A model generated the notes under the pieces. The model had not been told where the DNA came from. It saw nothing but the letters and a program-made list of their open reading frames with translations, and did no database searches. The position numbers and the translations under genes are program-made. From Methanomethylovorans sp041447285 (GTDB taxonomy: Archaea > Halobacteriota > Methanosarcinia > Methanosarcinales > Methanosarcinaceae): a DNA stretch of 64,000 bases. Positions 34,101 to 43,379 of the stretch are shown here, piece by piece. Positions within the stretch are counted from its first letter, which is position 1. Each line of letters starts with the position of its first letter. The stretch is taken from positions 124,001-188,000 of the forward strand of contig NZ_JBGMEB010000002.1 of assembly GCF_041447285.1 (NCBI RefSeq), in the 5' to 3' direction.

Positions 34101-36695
34101 GAAGGTGACTGGTATCTGCACATCAGAGCTACTGACAATGCAAGCAATACCAATTACTCTGTGTCCACTGCTTTTGCGCTGGATAATACCCTTCCTATTA
34201 TGAGTATCACAGGTAATCCGACCAGCTGGCAGAACACCAGTGCTACTATCAACGTAACCATAGATGACCTCTCGGGTGCATCTCTGGTAAAATGGGACAG
34301 TGGCATACTAGATACTACATATTTCAGCTCGAACGGTACGACTATAGCTTATCCATATTCGTTCGAGGTCTCAGAGAACGGTAATTATACTGTATATGCC
34401 ATGGATGCAGTTGGTAATGAGAATGTCACCACCTTTACAGTATCATATATTGATACTGTGCTTCCGTCAATAGATCTTGAGCCGGCTGGTAACAGCACAT
34501 ACGCTAAGAGCCATGGTTCCACTATAACATCCCTGGACGACCTTTCCGGTGTGCAGTCCCTTGCCTATTCCTGGACCCAGAGTTCCAATGTGGGTTCAGT
34601 TTCCTCCTGGACTGCATGTAGCAGCGGTGATACGGTAACAAAGGGTTCTGCGAACGGCAACTGGTATCTCCATGTAAGGTCTATCGATAATGCTGGTAAT
34701 GTCAATTATTCCGTGTCCAATGTATTCAGGTTTGATAATGGTTTGCCTGTGATACACTTCGGTACCGATGGAAGCGATACCTATGCGAAGAGTCACAGCA
34801 CTGATGTAACAGTGTCTGATGCACTTTCAGGTATCAATCAGCTTGGTTATGCCTGGACCCAAGACATTGACGTGGATTCAGTATCCCAGTGGACATCTTT
34901 TACCAATGGAGCTACCCTTACAAAGAATTCGGGTGACGGTGACTGGTACCTGCACATAAGGGCAATTGATAATGCAATCAATACTAATTACTCGGTCTCT
35001 TCGAACTTCAGGCTGGACAACACTGCCCCTGAATATACCTGGATACAGAAACCTCTGAATGCAGATACAGGAGATAGTGTTACCATCGAACTGAACGTGA
35101 CTGACGTGGATTCCGTTTCAGAGTGCACCATAACTGTTGACGGTGAAGAGCATCAGATGGACACCGATTCAGGCAACTACTTGTGGACCGTTGACATCCC
35201 TGCCAGTGATTCAGGATCACTCGTAAGTCAGGTGATCTATAGCTGCACTTTCAGTGATCTTGCAGGTAATGTGGGAAGCACAGGTGATATCCTGCTAAAT
35301 GTATCCATTTTGCCCATCGCTGATTTCACGGCAAGCGCAACCAGAGGCAATTCTCCTCTTACAGTAAGTTTTGAGGATGATTCATCTGGTCGGGTAGAAG
35401 ACTGGCACTGGGACTTCGGAGACGGCAGTACTTCTACAGAGCAGAATCCTGTCCATACATTCGGATCAGGTAATTTCAGTGTCAACCTGACAGTGACGAA
35501 TAACAATGGCACTTCCAGTCAGCTGCTCAACATAAAGGCTGCTGAGCCACTTAACTGCACCACATCTCCGCAAGACTCTGACCCGGTTTCAATATACGCT
35601 GAAGAGAAGAACTTTAGCGTATCAACCAACATCCTCTCAAGCTTCAGCTGGTACATCGATGGTGAGCCAATAAGCGGTGATGGTGTTACCATATCCTCGA
35701 ATGATGACGATTCCTCAACAGTCTCATTTTGTGCTATTAACACAAGTGAGTACATCGATCAGGATGATTTCTTTGTGGATGATTACAACATATCTGTTGT
35801 AGTAAGTAATGGAAGCACAGGTATGTCAGATACTTTCTCCTGGGACTGGACAGTAACGAATTCTTCTGTAGAGGACAGTGAGGATATCGAGTTTGTGATA
35901 TCAACGACTCCAGATATCACTTCATCAGGGAACATGTCATACGTAGGATTCGACACGACTGATGACGAGAACATTGATAATAGTAATCTGACCGGAAGCA
36001 TTACGTTTGTTTCCTTCAATACTCCGGGTAATGCTTCTAACCTCCGTATTAAGGTTGAAGTTCTGGACAAGTCATCATTGAATGAATCAGAAGCAGGATT
36101 CTCTCAGGACTCAGTGTACCAGTATCTTGATATTAGTTTCAATAACCAGACCCTTGTTGATACAACGGGTCTTAACAGGAGTATCGAGTTCAGAGTCCTG
36201 AACGAACGTGATGGTGGCTCCCTTGCCATAACTTCCGTCATACTCAAGCACTGGGGCAATCCGGCATGGGAAAGCTATGTTCCGGAACTGCTGAGCAATG
36301 ATGGTACATATTCGTATTTCATTGTCCGCAATATTTCCGGTTTCTCGCCGTTTGCAATAACAGCAAACTACGAGTACTCTTCAGGCTCAGGATCGGGGTC
36401 AGGCATTGGTAAAGCCATTGCAGGTCTCTGGTCATCACAAGAAGATTCTGGTAAGACGGGAGGATCCACATCTTCTGGTCCGGCAGGTTCTGAAGTATCA
36501 ACGAGTACAGGAAGCTCAACAGGTACTGAAACAGTAACCAGTGAGAACATGCAAACCAATGATGATATCCAGGTCACAGGTGATGAAGGTAGTAACAACA
36601 GAAGCAGCAACATATTTGCCGCTGGAACCGTACTACTAGTTGCTGCAGTATTGATTTTCTTCCTGTATAAAAAGAAGAGAGAAGAAGAGAAGTAA
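31170..36695 (+). CDS. Giant modular surface protein (choice-of-anchor L, PKD, C-type lectin, Ig-like repeats)
   Basis: An 1841-residue exported protein. A signal peptide (hydrophobic core about residues 12-28, ending near GSAA) is followed by a choice-of-anchor L domain (to about 250), a fibronectin-like region, a PKD domain (WDFGDGST near 395), a cadherin-like piece, a C-type lectin-like domain (about 555-710), four Ig-like repeats of about 95 residues with the core GDWYLHI, a second PKD domain, a beta-rich domain of the kind that precedes surface anchors, a Ser/Gly/Thr linker and a C-terminal membrane helix with a basic tail. N-glycosylation sequons are frequent. It is probably an adhesin or cell-envelope protein. 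Confidence 0.85.
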   Translation: MALFIHTKISVSLLTTFFFFSILFAGIGSAATISVENVSDSVTAADLVNILLGEDSNVTVSNISITGSNAAIGHFSNGGSLGFDTGVVMSTGLISNISNDMSNFADTNNSQSGDSDLSTLVNDTTFDAIILEFDFVPEKSGINFNYRFSSEENFTDVYDDAFGLFVNGENIALLPNGNPVSVINIGNGTYYEPGPLNNCFNGSSIILTATAEVVPDTLNHMKFAIADARDGVWDSGVFIEGGSFVSNTIPNAPASPMCEGETNPTDITDLTPEFSWTFSDPDAGDTQGAYQIQVGTTEGGSDMWDSGQVTSSSSTNISYAGSDLDYSTTYYWRIRTWDNNNAAGPYCENQTFTTAEEILSPVANFTANVTSGPAPLAVNFTDLSTNTPASWLWDFGDGSTSNDQSPTHTYTSGGTYTVSLSATNTAGSNTSTQVDYITVVVATRVNASHTSVTYNENDHINVDSGITVSSDSSFTSARVYIGDGYISGEDYLAYTTTNGITGSFSESNGVLTLTGNGDAAAYQAAFRNITYYNVNENPNTANRNITFVLGDNAIYSQDTGHYYESVYESSSISWTNAKIAAASRTLSGMQGYLATITSAEENAFLGSKVSANAWIGASDEAQEGQWKWVSGPENGTLFYNGNYPGIAIGYNNWASEEPNDCGTGEDYAHMYGNEAGKTWNDYPDSSSVNYYLVEYGGMEGDPETLPQLTATIVISINSINDAPTTPGAFTSPTNDQIKKGGQSINVNWGVSTDPEGDAVKYDLWFFNGSWTKIGNLLSLNSKTFTLPADNTNSAIFRVYSNDTQDNSSARDVTFTVDSLEPVVTYGTNGNMTYSKIHSTTVTGSDALAGLAQISYSWTQSSDVGSVSSWTNFVNGSTLTKDTVNGDWYLHINSTDNAGNVNFSVSNVFKLDNALPVIYFGTDGNATCAQSHSTDVTVIDALSGINELSYAWTNDSNVSSVSEWTSFFNGDILTKDSVEGDWYLHIRATDNASNTNYSVSTAFALDNTLPIMSITGNPTSWQNTSATINVTIDDLSGASLVKWDSGILDTTYFSSNGTTIAYPYSFEVSENGNYTVYAMDAVGNENVTTFTVSYIDTVLPSIDLEPAGNSTYAKSHGSTITSLDDLSGVQSLAYSWTQSSNVGSVSSWTACSSGDTVTKGSANGNWYLHVRSIDNAGNVNYSVSNVFRFDNGLPVIHFGTDGSDTYAKSHSTDVTVSDALSGINQLGYAWTQDIDVDSVSQWTSFTNGATLTKNSGDGDWYLHIRAIDNAINTNYSVSSNFRLDNTAPEYTWIQKPLNADTGDSVTIELNVTDVDSVSECTITVDGEEHQMDTDSGNYLWTVDIPASDSGSLVSQVIYSCTFSDLAGNVGSTGDILLNVSILPIADFTASATRGNSPLTVSFEDDSSGRVEDWHWDFGDGSTSTEQNPVHTFGSGNFSVNLTVTNNNGTSSQLLNIKAAEPLNCTTSPQDSDPVSIYAEEKNFSVSTNILSSFSWYIDGEPISGDGVTISSNDDDSSTVSFCAINTSEYIDQDDFFVDDYNISVVVSNGSTGMSDTFSWDWTVTNSSVEDSEDIEFVISTTPDITSSGNMSYVGFDTTDDENIDNSNLTGSITFVSFNTPGNASNLRIKVEVLDKSSLNESEAGFSQDSVYQYLDISFNNQTLVDTTGLNRSIEFRVLNERDGGSLAITSVILKHWGNPAWESYVPELLSNDGTYSYFIVRNISGFSPFAITANYEYSSGSGSGSGIGKAIAGLWSSQEDSGKTGGSTSSGPAGSEVSTSTGSSTGTETVTSENMQTNDDIQVTGDEGSNNRSSNIFAAGTVLLVAAVLIFFLYKKKREEEK
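33622..35030 (+). repeat. Internal Ig-like repeat array in the surface protein (A-B, spacer, A-B)
   Basis: Four copies of a unit of about 285 bases, near 33622, 33897, 34450 and 34733. At the protein level copies 1 and 3 share SWTQSS-VGSVSSW and AGNVN, while copies 2 and 4 share YAWT, W-T-S-F and N-T-N-Y-S-V, so the array arose by duplication of a two-unit block. A different Ig-like unit of about 270 bases separates the blocks. Confidence 0.75.
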
Positions 36696-36714
36696 CTGAA
36701 GAAAATATGTATCC

Positions 36715-36739
36715 CTCTCACCTTTAAAAAAGGTGGGAG
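36715..36739 (+). terminator. Hairpin with T-rich tail after the surface protein gene
   Basis: CTCTCACC pairs with GGTGGGAG (one G-T pair), extended by TTT/AAA around a short A-rich loop, then an AT-rich run with several T stretches. It lies 20 bases after the stop. The rest of the 302-base gap before the CPBP gene is AT-rich with no gene seen. Confidence 0.5.
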
Positions 36740-36997
36740 TAATATTTTATTTATATTCTTTCTATTATATGTTTTTATTTTTCTTATCCATTTCTTTTTG
36801 CTTAACAGACGTTTAAATTTGTTGATGCAGCATCAGCTTTACAAAAAGCTGGTCTTCATATATTGCTGTAAGTCTTCAAAAAAGAATATAAGAATAACAT
36901 CAGCTTTTCTATAGACCCATATTTTATAAGTGTTGACTGTAGTATTTTGTTTGATACGCTGAGGTACATACCATGGAATTTTGAATCTGGAGGAGCG

Positions 36998-37834
36998 ATG
37001 ATCCCGAACTACAAATATAAACCCAGGGTCTACTTTATTGCGACCTTTATAGTCACTTATATTCTCTGGTTTGCAGGGGCATATGTAAGTTTTCATGATG
37101 ATAAAAGCGGAATGTATATGCTTTTTATGCTGCCCGGGCTGATGGCACCTTTTCTGATTTCGCTTGTCATGATCTTTACGTCTAAAAATTCAGATCTGAA
37201 TAAGGATTTTGTCAACAGGCTCATCAATATCCGACTGATACGTCTAAAAATGCTGCCCACATTGCTTTTAATAATGCCGCTTACTGTTCTGGTATCTATC
37301 GCTCTTTCGCTTCCTTTCGGAGGATCGTTTTCACAGTTTCAATTTGCCGAAGGTTTCTCTTTTTCATCCGGATTTGTCCCTGTATTGCTTCTTCTGTTGC
37401 TTGCTGCGGGTTTTGAAGAACTTGGATGGCGAGGATATGCCTTTGACAGCCTCCAGAGCCGGTACACATACTTTAAAGCATCCGTAGTTTTCAGCATACT
37501 TTGGTCGCTATGGCATTTTCCGCTTATATTTGTCAACAATTCCTATCAGTATGAGATATTTCATCAGAACATCTGGTTTGGTGTGAATTTTTTCATCAGC
37601 ATCATCCCCATGGGAGTGATCATCAGCTGGATGTGCATAAAGAACGGAAAAAGTGTGCTTTCTGCAATCCTCTTTCATTTTGTCATCAACCTCTCACAGG
37701 AGATACTGGCAATTACCCAAATTACAAAATGTATCGAAACCGTAGTGCTTATTGTTGTTGTCGCCATTATTATTGTACTGGAAAAAGATATGTTATTTTC
37801 CAAAGAGCACCTAATCCCAGAGGTTAAAAAATGA
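36998..37834 (+). CDS. CPBP-family intramembrane metalloprotease
   Basis: A 278-residue membrane protein of the CAAX-protease/bacteriocin-processing (ABI) family. Catalytic motif E-E-L-G-W-R-G (EExxxR) is near residue 140, followed by W-S-L-W-H-F-P and a later N-x3 type motif (FHFVINL). Seven to eight hydrophobic segments. The substrate is unknown; members process prenylated proteins or give self-immunity to peptides. The ATG at 36998 is chosen for its GGAGGAG site; the open frame upstream has none. It overlaps the MFS gene by 4 bases, so the protease and exporter are likely coexpressed. Confidence 0.85.
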   Translation: MIPNYKYKPRVYFIATFIVTYILWFAGAYVSFHDDKSGMYMLFMLPGLMAPFLISLVMIFTSKNSDLNKDFVNRLINIRLIRLKMLPTLLLIMPLTVLVSIALSLPFGGSFSQFQFAEGFSFSSGFVPVLLLLLLAAGFEELGWRGYAFDSLQSRYTYFKASVVFSILWSLWHFPLIFVNNSYQYEIFHQNIWFGVNFFISIIPMGVIISWMCIKNGKSVLSAILFHFVINLSQEILAITQITKCIETVVLIVVVAIIIVLEKDMLFSKEHLIPEVKK

Positions 37835-39120
37835 CCAATAAACCTCAGGATCTCTATTCCAAATTCCTTCTTATCTGGATTGGGCAGTTTATCTCAATAA
37901 TAGGTACTGGTCTTACTATTTTTTCCCTGGGTGTATATGTATACCAACAAACCAATACAGCTTCAAGTTACGTCTTCATACTCATCTGTGCTCTTTTACC
38001 GCCCATGTTGCTAAAACCCTATGGGGGCATATTGGCAGATCGTCATGACAGGCGCCTAATGATGGTATTTGGTGATCTTGGTGCAACTCTCGGGCTTCTC
38101 TTTATATTTTTCATGATGCTGAATGGCAACATTGAAATCTGGCATATTTATCTTGGGATTGGGATCAGTTCCATTTTTTCAGCTTTTCAGGAACCCGCTT
38201 ACAAAGCCCTTGTCACTGACCTTCTACCCGAAACTCAATATGCCAAAGCAAGCGGATTAATGCAATTAGCAAGTTCTGCTCAATACCTGATCTCTCCGTT
38301 CCTCGCTGGTCTCTTATTATCGGTAATTGATATCAAATTTATATTTTTGATAGACATCAGCACTCTCTTGATCTCCAGTTTCATCGTTATCTGGGTCAGA
38401 AGTATCTTAGGCGGCATAACTCTAAAGCACCCCGAACAAAACATCATGGCTGACCTTAGAGAGGGCATTCAGGAATTTTCACAAATCAAAGGCGTAGTTC
38501 ATCTGGTTATTACAACAATGCTCGTGCTCTTTTTTGTCGGATTGCTTCAATCCCTTATAATTCCAATGCTGCTCAACCTGACAACAGTAAAAATAGTGGG
38601 AATCTCCCAATCCGTCTGCGCTTCAGGTATAATTCTTGGAAGCCTGTTCATCGGATTATTCGGTAGCAAACACAAACATGTAATTATATTATCAATATCG
38701 CTATTTCTTTCTGGAATATTCTTTGCCGGTCTTGGATTATCAACGAATATCATTCTGATCACTCTGGCAGGATTTATGTTCTTTGCAACCTTGCCGTTCA
38801 TAAACACCTCCATTGAAGTCCTGATCCGCAAAAACATTGAAAACAAAAAACAAGGTCGTGTGTGGTCTATCATTTCCATGGTCACATATCTTGGCTCATT
38901 CGTAGCCTTTTTAGTTGCAGGTTTTTTAGCAGATAATGTTTTCAATCCGCTTCTGGAAGTGGATGGCCTATTGGCTGGAACAGCTGGTTATATTATCGGA
39001 GTGGGAGAAGGCAGGGGAATTGCTTTGATGTTTGTGATCTCCGGGGCAATGATATCTGTGATCTCTTTGTTTATCTGGCAAAATAGAGAAATAAAGGGAT
39101 TAGAAGATGCGGCTATGTAG
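37831..39120 (+). CDS. Major facilitator superfamily exporter (macrolide-efflux-like)
   Basis: A 429-residue MFS protein with about 12 membrane segments, in the DHA3/MefA-like branch: the loop between helices 2 and 3 reads GGILADRHDRRLMM, the typical MFS signature. Transported compound unknown. The start ATG overlaps the stop of the CPBP protease gene. The pair resembles peptide or antibiotic resistance/export modules in Firmicutes, which suggests possible transfer; this is inference. Confidence 0.85.
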   Translation: MTNKPQDLYSKFLLIWIGQFISIIGTGLTIFSLGVYVYQQTNTASSYVFILICALLPPMLLKPYGGILADRHDRRLMMVFGDLGATLGLLFIFFMMLNGNIEIWHIYLGIGISSIFSAFQEPAYKALVTDLLPETQYAKASGLMQLASSAQYLISPFLAGLLLSVIDIKFIFLIDISTLLISSFIVIWVRSILGGITLKHPEQNIMADLREGIQEFSQIKGVVHLVITTMLVLFFVGLLQSLIIPMLLNLTTVKIVGISQSVCASGIILGSLFIGLFGSKHKHVIILSISLFLSGIFFAGLGLSTNIILITLAGFMFFATLPFINTSIEVLIRKNIENKKQGRVWSIISMVTYLGSFVAFLVAGFLADNVFNPLLEVDGLLAGTAGYIIGVGEGRGIALMFVISGAMISVISLFIWQNREIKGLEDAAM

Positions 39121-39281
39121 ACGCCCTCTCTCCTAAAATGTATCAACAGGATAAACTGGATAATTCTCATCAATATCGGAGAGTATACTAAGAATACTGG
39201 CACTGAATTCTCATAAGAATCTCGAGGATTTCTACAGGCTCAAATTGCACGCCTTTTTCTAATCAATTTAGGTGCCAATTC

Positions 39282-40073
39282 TTACGGATTTGCTCGAAAA
39301 AAGCTGCGTACTTCGGCATTGAATATCTCTGGTGCCTCTAGGCTGATCTCATGGCCAACGGCAGGTATGATCACAAGCCTTGAAGTTGGAATCTCTGCGT
39401 GCAGGTTCTCTGCAACGTTCAGAGGAGAACGCTGATCGGCTTCACCGTAAAGCAATAGTGTAGGTACTTTGATGGTTGGAAGCATGTCACGAAGATCGGC
39501 CTCAGCGAAAGAAAGCAGCATAGTTCTCATCCCGACTGGATGAAATTCGGACATAATCGCTGCTGTCTCCTCAATTACCTTGTTAGATACAGATTTAACG
39601 AAGAGCGTCGGAATCCACATCTTAACTACCTGCTCGGGTGGCAATTCGGATTGTTTAAGCCCTTGTTGCAAGCGTTGTTCTACTACATCGGAAGGAAGCG
39701 ATCCCGACCATCCGGCATAAGCCGAAGCCAGTATGAGAGATCTCGGGATGGCAGGATATCGATGGTATAACTCAAGTGCAAGTCCGGCACCGAATGACAG
39801 GCCGAGAATATGAGGCTTTACTAAACCTATTTCCTCAATAAATGCAGCAAGGCAGTCTGCAAAATCAGGCAAACGGAAGGTCTCCGGCGGATCTGCTGAA
39901 CGACCACATCCGGGTGCATCCCAAGCCACCACTGTAAATTCATCGGACAGTTCATCAAGCTGCCTGCGCCACATCCGGCTGTCGCTAAGGCCACCGTGTA
40001 GGAGCACAAGGGGCGACCCCTTGCCCTTCCGTTGGAATGCTATGCGTAATCCACCTATATTGACCTCATCCAT
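39282..40073 (-). CDS. Alpha/beta hydrolase
   Basis: A 263-residue hydrolase with the full triad visible: the oxyanion motif L-L-H-G-G, the nucleophile serine in G-L-S-F-G-A-G, the acid in Y-G-E-A-D-Q-R and the histidine in A-V-G-H-E. The substrate is not readable; the relatives include lactonases, esterases and haloperoxidase-like enzymes. The GC-richer, bacterial-looking sequence and its isolation between oppositely oriented genes suggest it was acquired. Its start ATG is at 40073. Confidence 0.85.
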   Translation of the reverse strand: MDEVNIGGLRIAFQRKGKGSPLVLLHGGLSDSRMWRRQLDELSDEFTVVAWDAPGCGRSADPPETFRLPDFADCLAAFIEEIGLVKPHILGLSFGAGLALELYHRYPAIPRSLILASAYAGWSGSLPSDVVEQRLQQGLKQSELPPEQVVKMWIPTLFVKSVSNKVIEETAAIMSEFHPVGMRTMLLSFAEADLRDMLPTIKVPTLLLYGEADQRSPLNVAENLHAEIPTSRLVIIPAVGHEISLEAPEIFNAEVRSFFRANP

Positions 40074-40221
40074 AGATGTAAACCCATACCGAATCTGGCA
40101 TTTCCTATGTTATATACTTTATGAGCAAACTTTGATACTCAGAAATAATATGCATTTGAAGTTAAATTTGAATTTGAAGAACAGTTATACACATGAGTAT
40201 CACTGCACCGGTATTACAGGA

Positions 40222-42540
40222 TCAGGTAGTGATCCTCTTATACAGTATCGGAAGCCTCTCTGGAAGTGAACTGGCATCATCTATTATTATGTATCCGGCA
40301 TCAGAGAAAATATTGTCGAGATATTTGCCGGGATCTGGATCTACGGTTATGCAAAAGAAATTAATTCCCTTGGCATTGCATTCCTTTATCGCTATTCTAG
40401 TGTCCTCTTCAGCAATTCTTTCTTTGTATGCGCTTTCTCCCCGGGAGGTATCAAAGGGTTCGCCATCGGATAACAGTATTATGATCTTTGTTCTTGCATC
40501 TACTTTGTCAAGTTTTCTGATCGAATGGCGGATGGCAGGTCCGAGCCTTGTGTTGGATGCCGGTTCCAGCACACTAATCCTGCGAGCAACGTTGTCCGAT
40601 AGTTCCTCATCGAACTCCTTTATGACAAAGTATTCAACATCATCTCTTGTCTGGCCGGAAAATGCGTAGATTGCATACTTGTCACCTATGCTTTCAAAAG
40701 CCTGTATCATGATGATAAGAGAGTCTTTTTCAACATCCACTATGCTCTTTTCCTCATAGCCTATCTTTTTATGGGTGGAATAACTGACATCTATAAGGAA
40801 AAGAGTTGCAACATCCCTTTCATGCTTGTCCCATCTTAGGTAGAGCCCGTCATCGGGATTTATCCCGCATTTCTTCTGTATCAGGGCATCGATGAATGCA
40901 TCGATATCGATCTCAGTTCCATCGGTCTGTCCTTTCATCCTGCGGAATGCTTCCGGTTTCATCCTGTTGAATACATGCTTGATCAAAGCTATCTCATGCC
41001 TGTACTGTTCTGAAGCATCCTTGTAGTAATCACTGGACATGCCGAAGGGCTCTATCTCGTTGACCGTACACCAATCTGTTTTATAGTCATTTATCACGGT
41101 GTCCCATTCATTATACCTGTAACTGCCCAGTATCTTCCAGTTCTTGCTAGTAGCATAGGTGGGCCGGCGTTTGATCTCTTCTTCTGGCTCTTCTTTTTCT
41201 GCTTCCGGTTCCACTTCGCTTTTGGGGATGAAGCTTCTGATTATATTCTCATGTGGATCCGAAGAAAGAGAGCCCTTCTTACGATACGCCCCGATATCCA
41301 CTCCGCGGTAATCGATATTCTTCAGGACCGTATACTCTTTCTGGCTTAATGGGCCGATCTGGTCATCAAGCATGGTATATATCCTGAAGGTCGTATCAAG
41401 GGAACCAAGGATGGATGATCTCTCATGGAATATTTTATCCTCTAGAAGGGTGCTTATCTCTCCCATAAGCTCCTCTGTTCCTTTATTTATCTTGCAGGCG
41501 GGTTCATGTCCTGTCGAGAGCCATAGCAGTGATTCCATGAACTCTTCAAGATCACCTTTTGGAGCAGGTCTTGTCAGAAGCATCTGGTATCTTATTCTCT
41601 CAAGGTCTGAGCGCACTCCTTTGTAGTGTTGCATTATCATGTACTCGATCCTGGCATCTTCCAGAATGCCAAGTATCGTTCCGGCCAGTGCTTTGTTAGG
41701 GAACAGAGCTATAACATCAGCAATGTCAATGAAACCCTCAGTTTGCACTCCAGACAGATAAGTTCTTTTCATAATGGTAGTGTACCGGTTTCTGATGTTT
41801 GCCATCAGTTCCGCTGCACTATCGCGTTCTATCTTGTGAGAACTGAACTGCACATGTCCGACCTCATGCATTATGCTCAGCTTGTATATCCTGAAGTTAT
41901 CTTCAAGATCACCGTATCTCCTGATCCAGGGTGCAAGGTAGATGGTCCTGCCTGCGACCACAGGATTTATGGAATTGTTTTCTTCCTCCATCTGTAACAT
42001 CCTTCGGGAAAGAATGTTAAAATTGACACCTGATAAACCAAGGGCATAGTACTTTAGAACGCTTACGATCTCATTGAGTGCCGCTGACCCGGTAAGCCCT
42101 TTGATGAATTCTTTTGAGCTCTCAGATCTCAGGGAAAAATAAGTTCTTCCCTGGAATGGTTCTTCTTCAAAGATAGCTATGCCGTTCAGAGCCCACTCTT
42201 CAAGTTCACCGATATCCAGGTCCTTTAAGAGGGAAGATGAATGGGAAAAATAATCGATTGCCAGCTCCTTGTCCAGGTCAAATATCTTTATGCCAATGCC
42301 AGCCCATTTCCTTATGCCTTCAGGCCCGATGTGCTGTGCTACAGGAAGAGCCTCAAAGAGAACCTCTGCAAGCATGAGGTCTTTATCAAGCAGCATGCGG
42401 ACAGTTCTGAGAAGTTCACTACAATATATCGGGCTGCTCTTTTCCAGAACGCTGAGGAAGTTCTTGTGATAGTCCTTTTCCGGGAACCTTGATCCTATAA
42501 GCCCGACTATCTCGTCTTTAGTGGGATCTTTATCTTCCAT
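40222..42540 (-). CDS. VWA-domain protein, NorD-like
   Basis: A 772-residue protein. The C-terminal third (from about residue 570) is a von Willebrand A domain with the MIDAS metal site D-V-S-Y-S, then S-N-T-R and L-S-D-G-E-P. The N-terminal part holds HEAT-like helices, and a middle H-E-V-G-H (about residue 227) resembles a zinc-protease site of the kind in NorD/CobT relatives. NorD works with the AAA+ ATPase NorQ/MoxR to activate metalloenzymes. No MoxR/NorQ gene is in this window, which is unusual. An acidic stretch EPEAEKEEPEEE links the two parts. Confidence 0.75.
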   Translation of the reverse strand: MEDKDPTKDEIVGLIGSRFPEKDYHKNFLSVLEKSSPIYCSELLRTVRMLLDKDLMLAEVLFEALPVAQHIGPEGIRKWAGIGIKIFDLDKELAIDYFSHSSSLLKDLDIGELEEWALNGIAIFEEEPFQGRTYFSLRSESSKEFIKGLTGSAALNEIVSVLKYYALGLSGVNFNILSRRMLQMEEENNSINPVVAGRTIYLAPWIRRYGDLEDNFRIYKLSIMHEVGHVQFSSHKIERDSAAELMANIRNRYTTIMKRTYLSGVQTEGFIDIADVIALFPNKALAGTILGILEDARIEYMIMQHYKGVRSDLERIRYQMLLTRPAPKGDLEEFMESLLWLSTGHEPACKINKGTEELMGEISTLLEDKIFHERSSILGSLDTTFRIYTMLDDQIGPLSQKEYTVLKNIDYRGVDIGAYRKKGSLSSDPHENIIRSFIPKSEVEPEAEKEEPEEEIKRRPTYATSKNWKILGSYRYNEWDTVINDYKTDWCTVNEIEPFGMSSDYYKDASEQYRHEIALIKHVFNRMKPEAFRRMKGQTDGTEIDIDAFIDALIQKKCGINPDDGLYLRWDKHERDVATLFLIDVSYSTHKKIGYEEKSIVDVEKDSLIIMIQAFESIGDKYAIYAFSGQTRDDVEYFVIKEFDEELSDNVARRISVLEPASNTRLGPAIRHSIRKLDKVDARTKIIILLSDGEPFDTSRGESAYKERIAEEDTRIAIKECNAKGINFFCITVDPDPGKYLDNIFSDAGYIIIDDASSLPERLPILYKRITT

Positions 42541-42710
42541 ATCCTTATCCTTTAATATGATGATAGATTGTCTTGCTTCATGAATAAAAAAAGTTTGTAT
42601 TTTCCGGCTATGTAGAAAAATCTATATTCAAGCGATCAGCCATGTTAACAATACATTCAAATGTGTCTCAAAGATGTTTCAGGATACTGCAAAGCCGATA
42701 GCAGGGTGAT

Positions 42711-43379
42711 ATGATGGGTGGAATGGATAGGGAAAATGTCTGGAAATTGATATCAATTGTTGAATTGCTCATTGCCATTGCGGTCATCGTTCTGGACCTG
42801 TTCATCCCGACTATCATTATTCTGGGAATTATCGCAATCTCGCTTTTGATACGCAAAGAAAAACTGCAAACTTTAGGTTTCAGAAAAAACAGTAGCTGGC
42901 TTAAGATGGTAGTCACTATTATAGTATTAGTGATCTTCTGGACCATTTTGCATCTAAGTGTATTCATGCCGGTACTCAATCACTTAACAGGAACAACACA
43001 AGACCTGAGTGCATTCGAAAACCTTAAAGGAAATTTCAACCAGCTGTTGTTCTTCCTGGCGCTGACATGGACTTTAGCTGCATTTGGAGAAGAGATCGTG
43101 TATAGAGGTTATCTCCAAAAAAGGATACGGGATCTCTTTGGGGATACAAGGATCGGGATAATTCTTGCTGTGGGTATTTCTTCTTTACTATTCGGACTTG
43201 CACATACGGAACAGGGAACAATAGGGGTCATTCTCACTTTTCTGGATGCGATTTTCTTCAGCCTGATAAAGATGCATTACGATAACAACCTATGGGCTGC
43301 GATCATTGCTCACGGGGCAAGCAACACTATCGGCTTGTTAGGATTCTTCTTTTTCGGTCCGGTGTATGGGTTGTGGTAA
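42711..43379 (+). CDS. CPBP-family intramembrane metalloprotease (second)
   Basis: A 222-residue membrane protein with the catalytic motif E-E-I-V-Y-R-G near residue 130, F-G-L-A-H as second motif and H-G-A-S-N as third. About six hydrophobic segments. It has the same family as the gene at 36998 but a different sequence. Its role and substrate are unknown. The ATG at 42711 (with another one codon later) has an AGGGTGAT site. It stands alone. Confidence 0.82.
   Translation: MMGGMDRENVWKLISIVELLIAIAVIVLDLFIPTIIILGIIAISLLIRKEKLQTLGFRKNSSWLKMVVTIIVLVIFWTILHLSVFMPVLNHLTGTTQDLSAFENLKGNFNQLLFFLALTWTLAAFGEEIVYRGYLQKRIRDLFGDTRIGIILAVGISSLLFGLAHTEQGTIGVILTFLDAIFFSLIKMHYDNNLWAAIIAHGASNTIGLLGFFFFGPVYGLW

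Noticed and set aside
33622..35030. Tandem similarity that might suggest a CRISPR or DNA-level satellite
   Set aside because: The repeats are long, diverged and in frame within one coding sequence; no short identical repeats with unique spacers are present anywhere in the window.
36839..37096. 85-codon minus-strand frame between the surface protein and the CPBP gene
   Set aside because: No ribosome site and overlaps the better-supported CPBP start.
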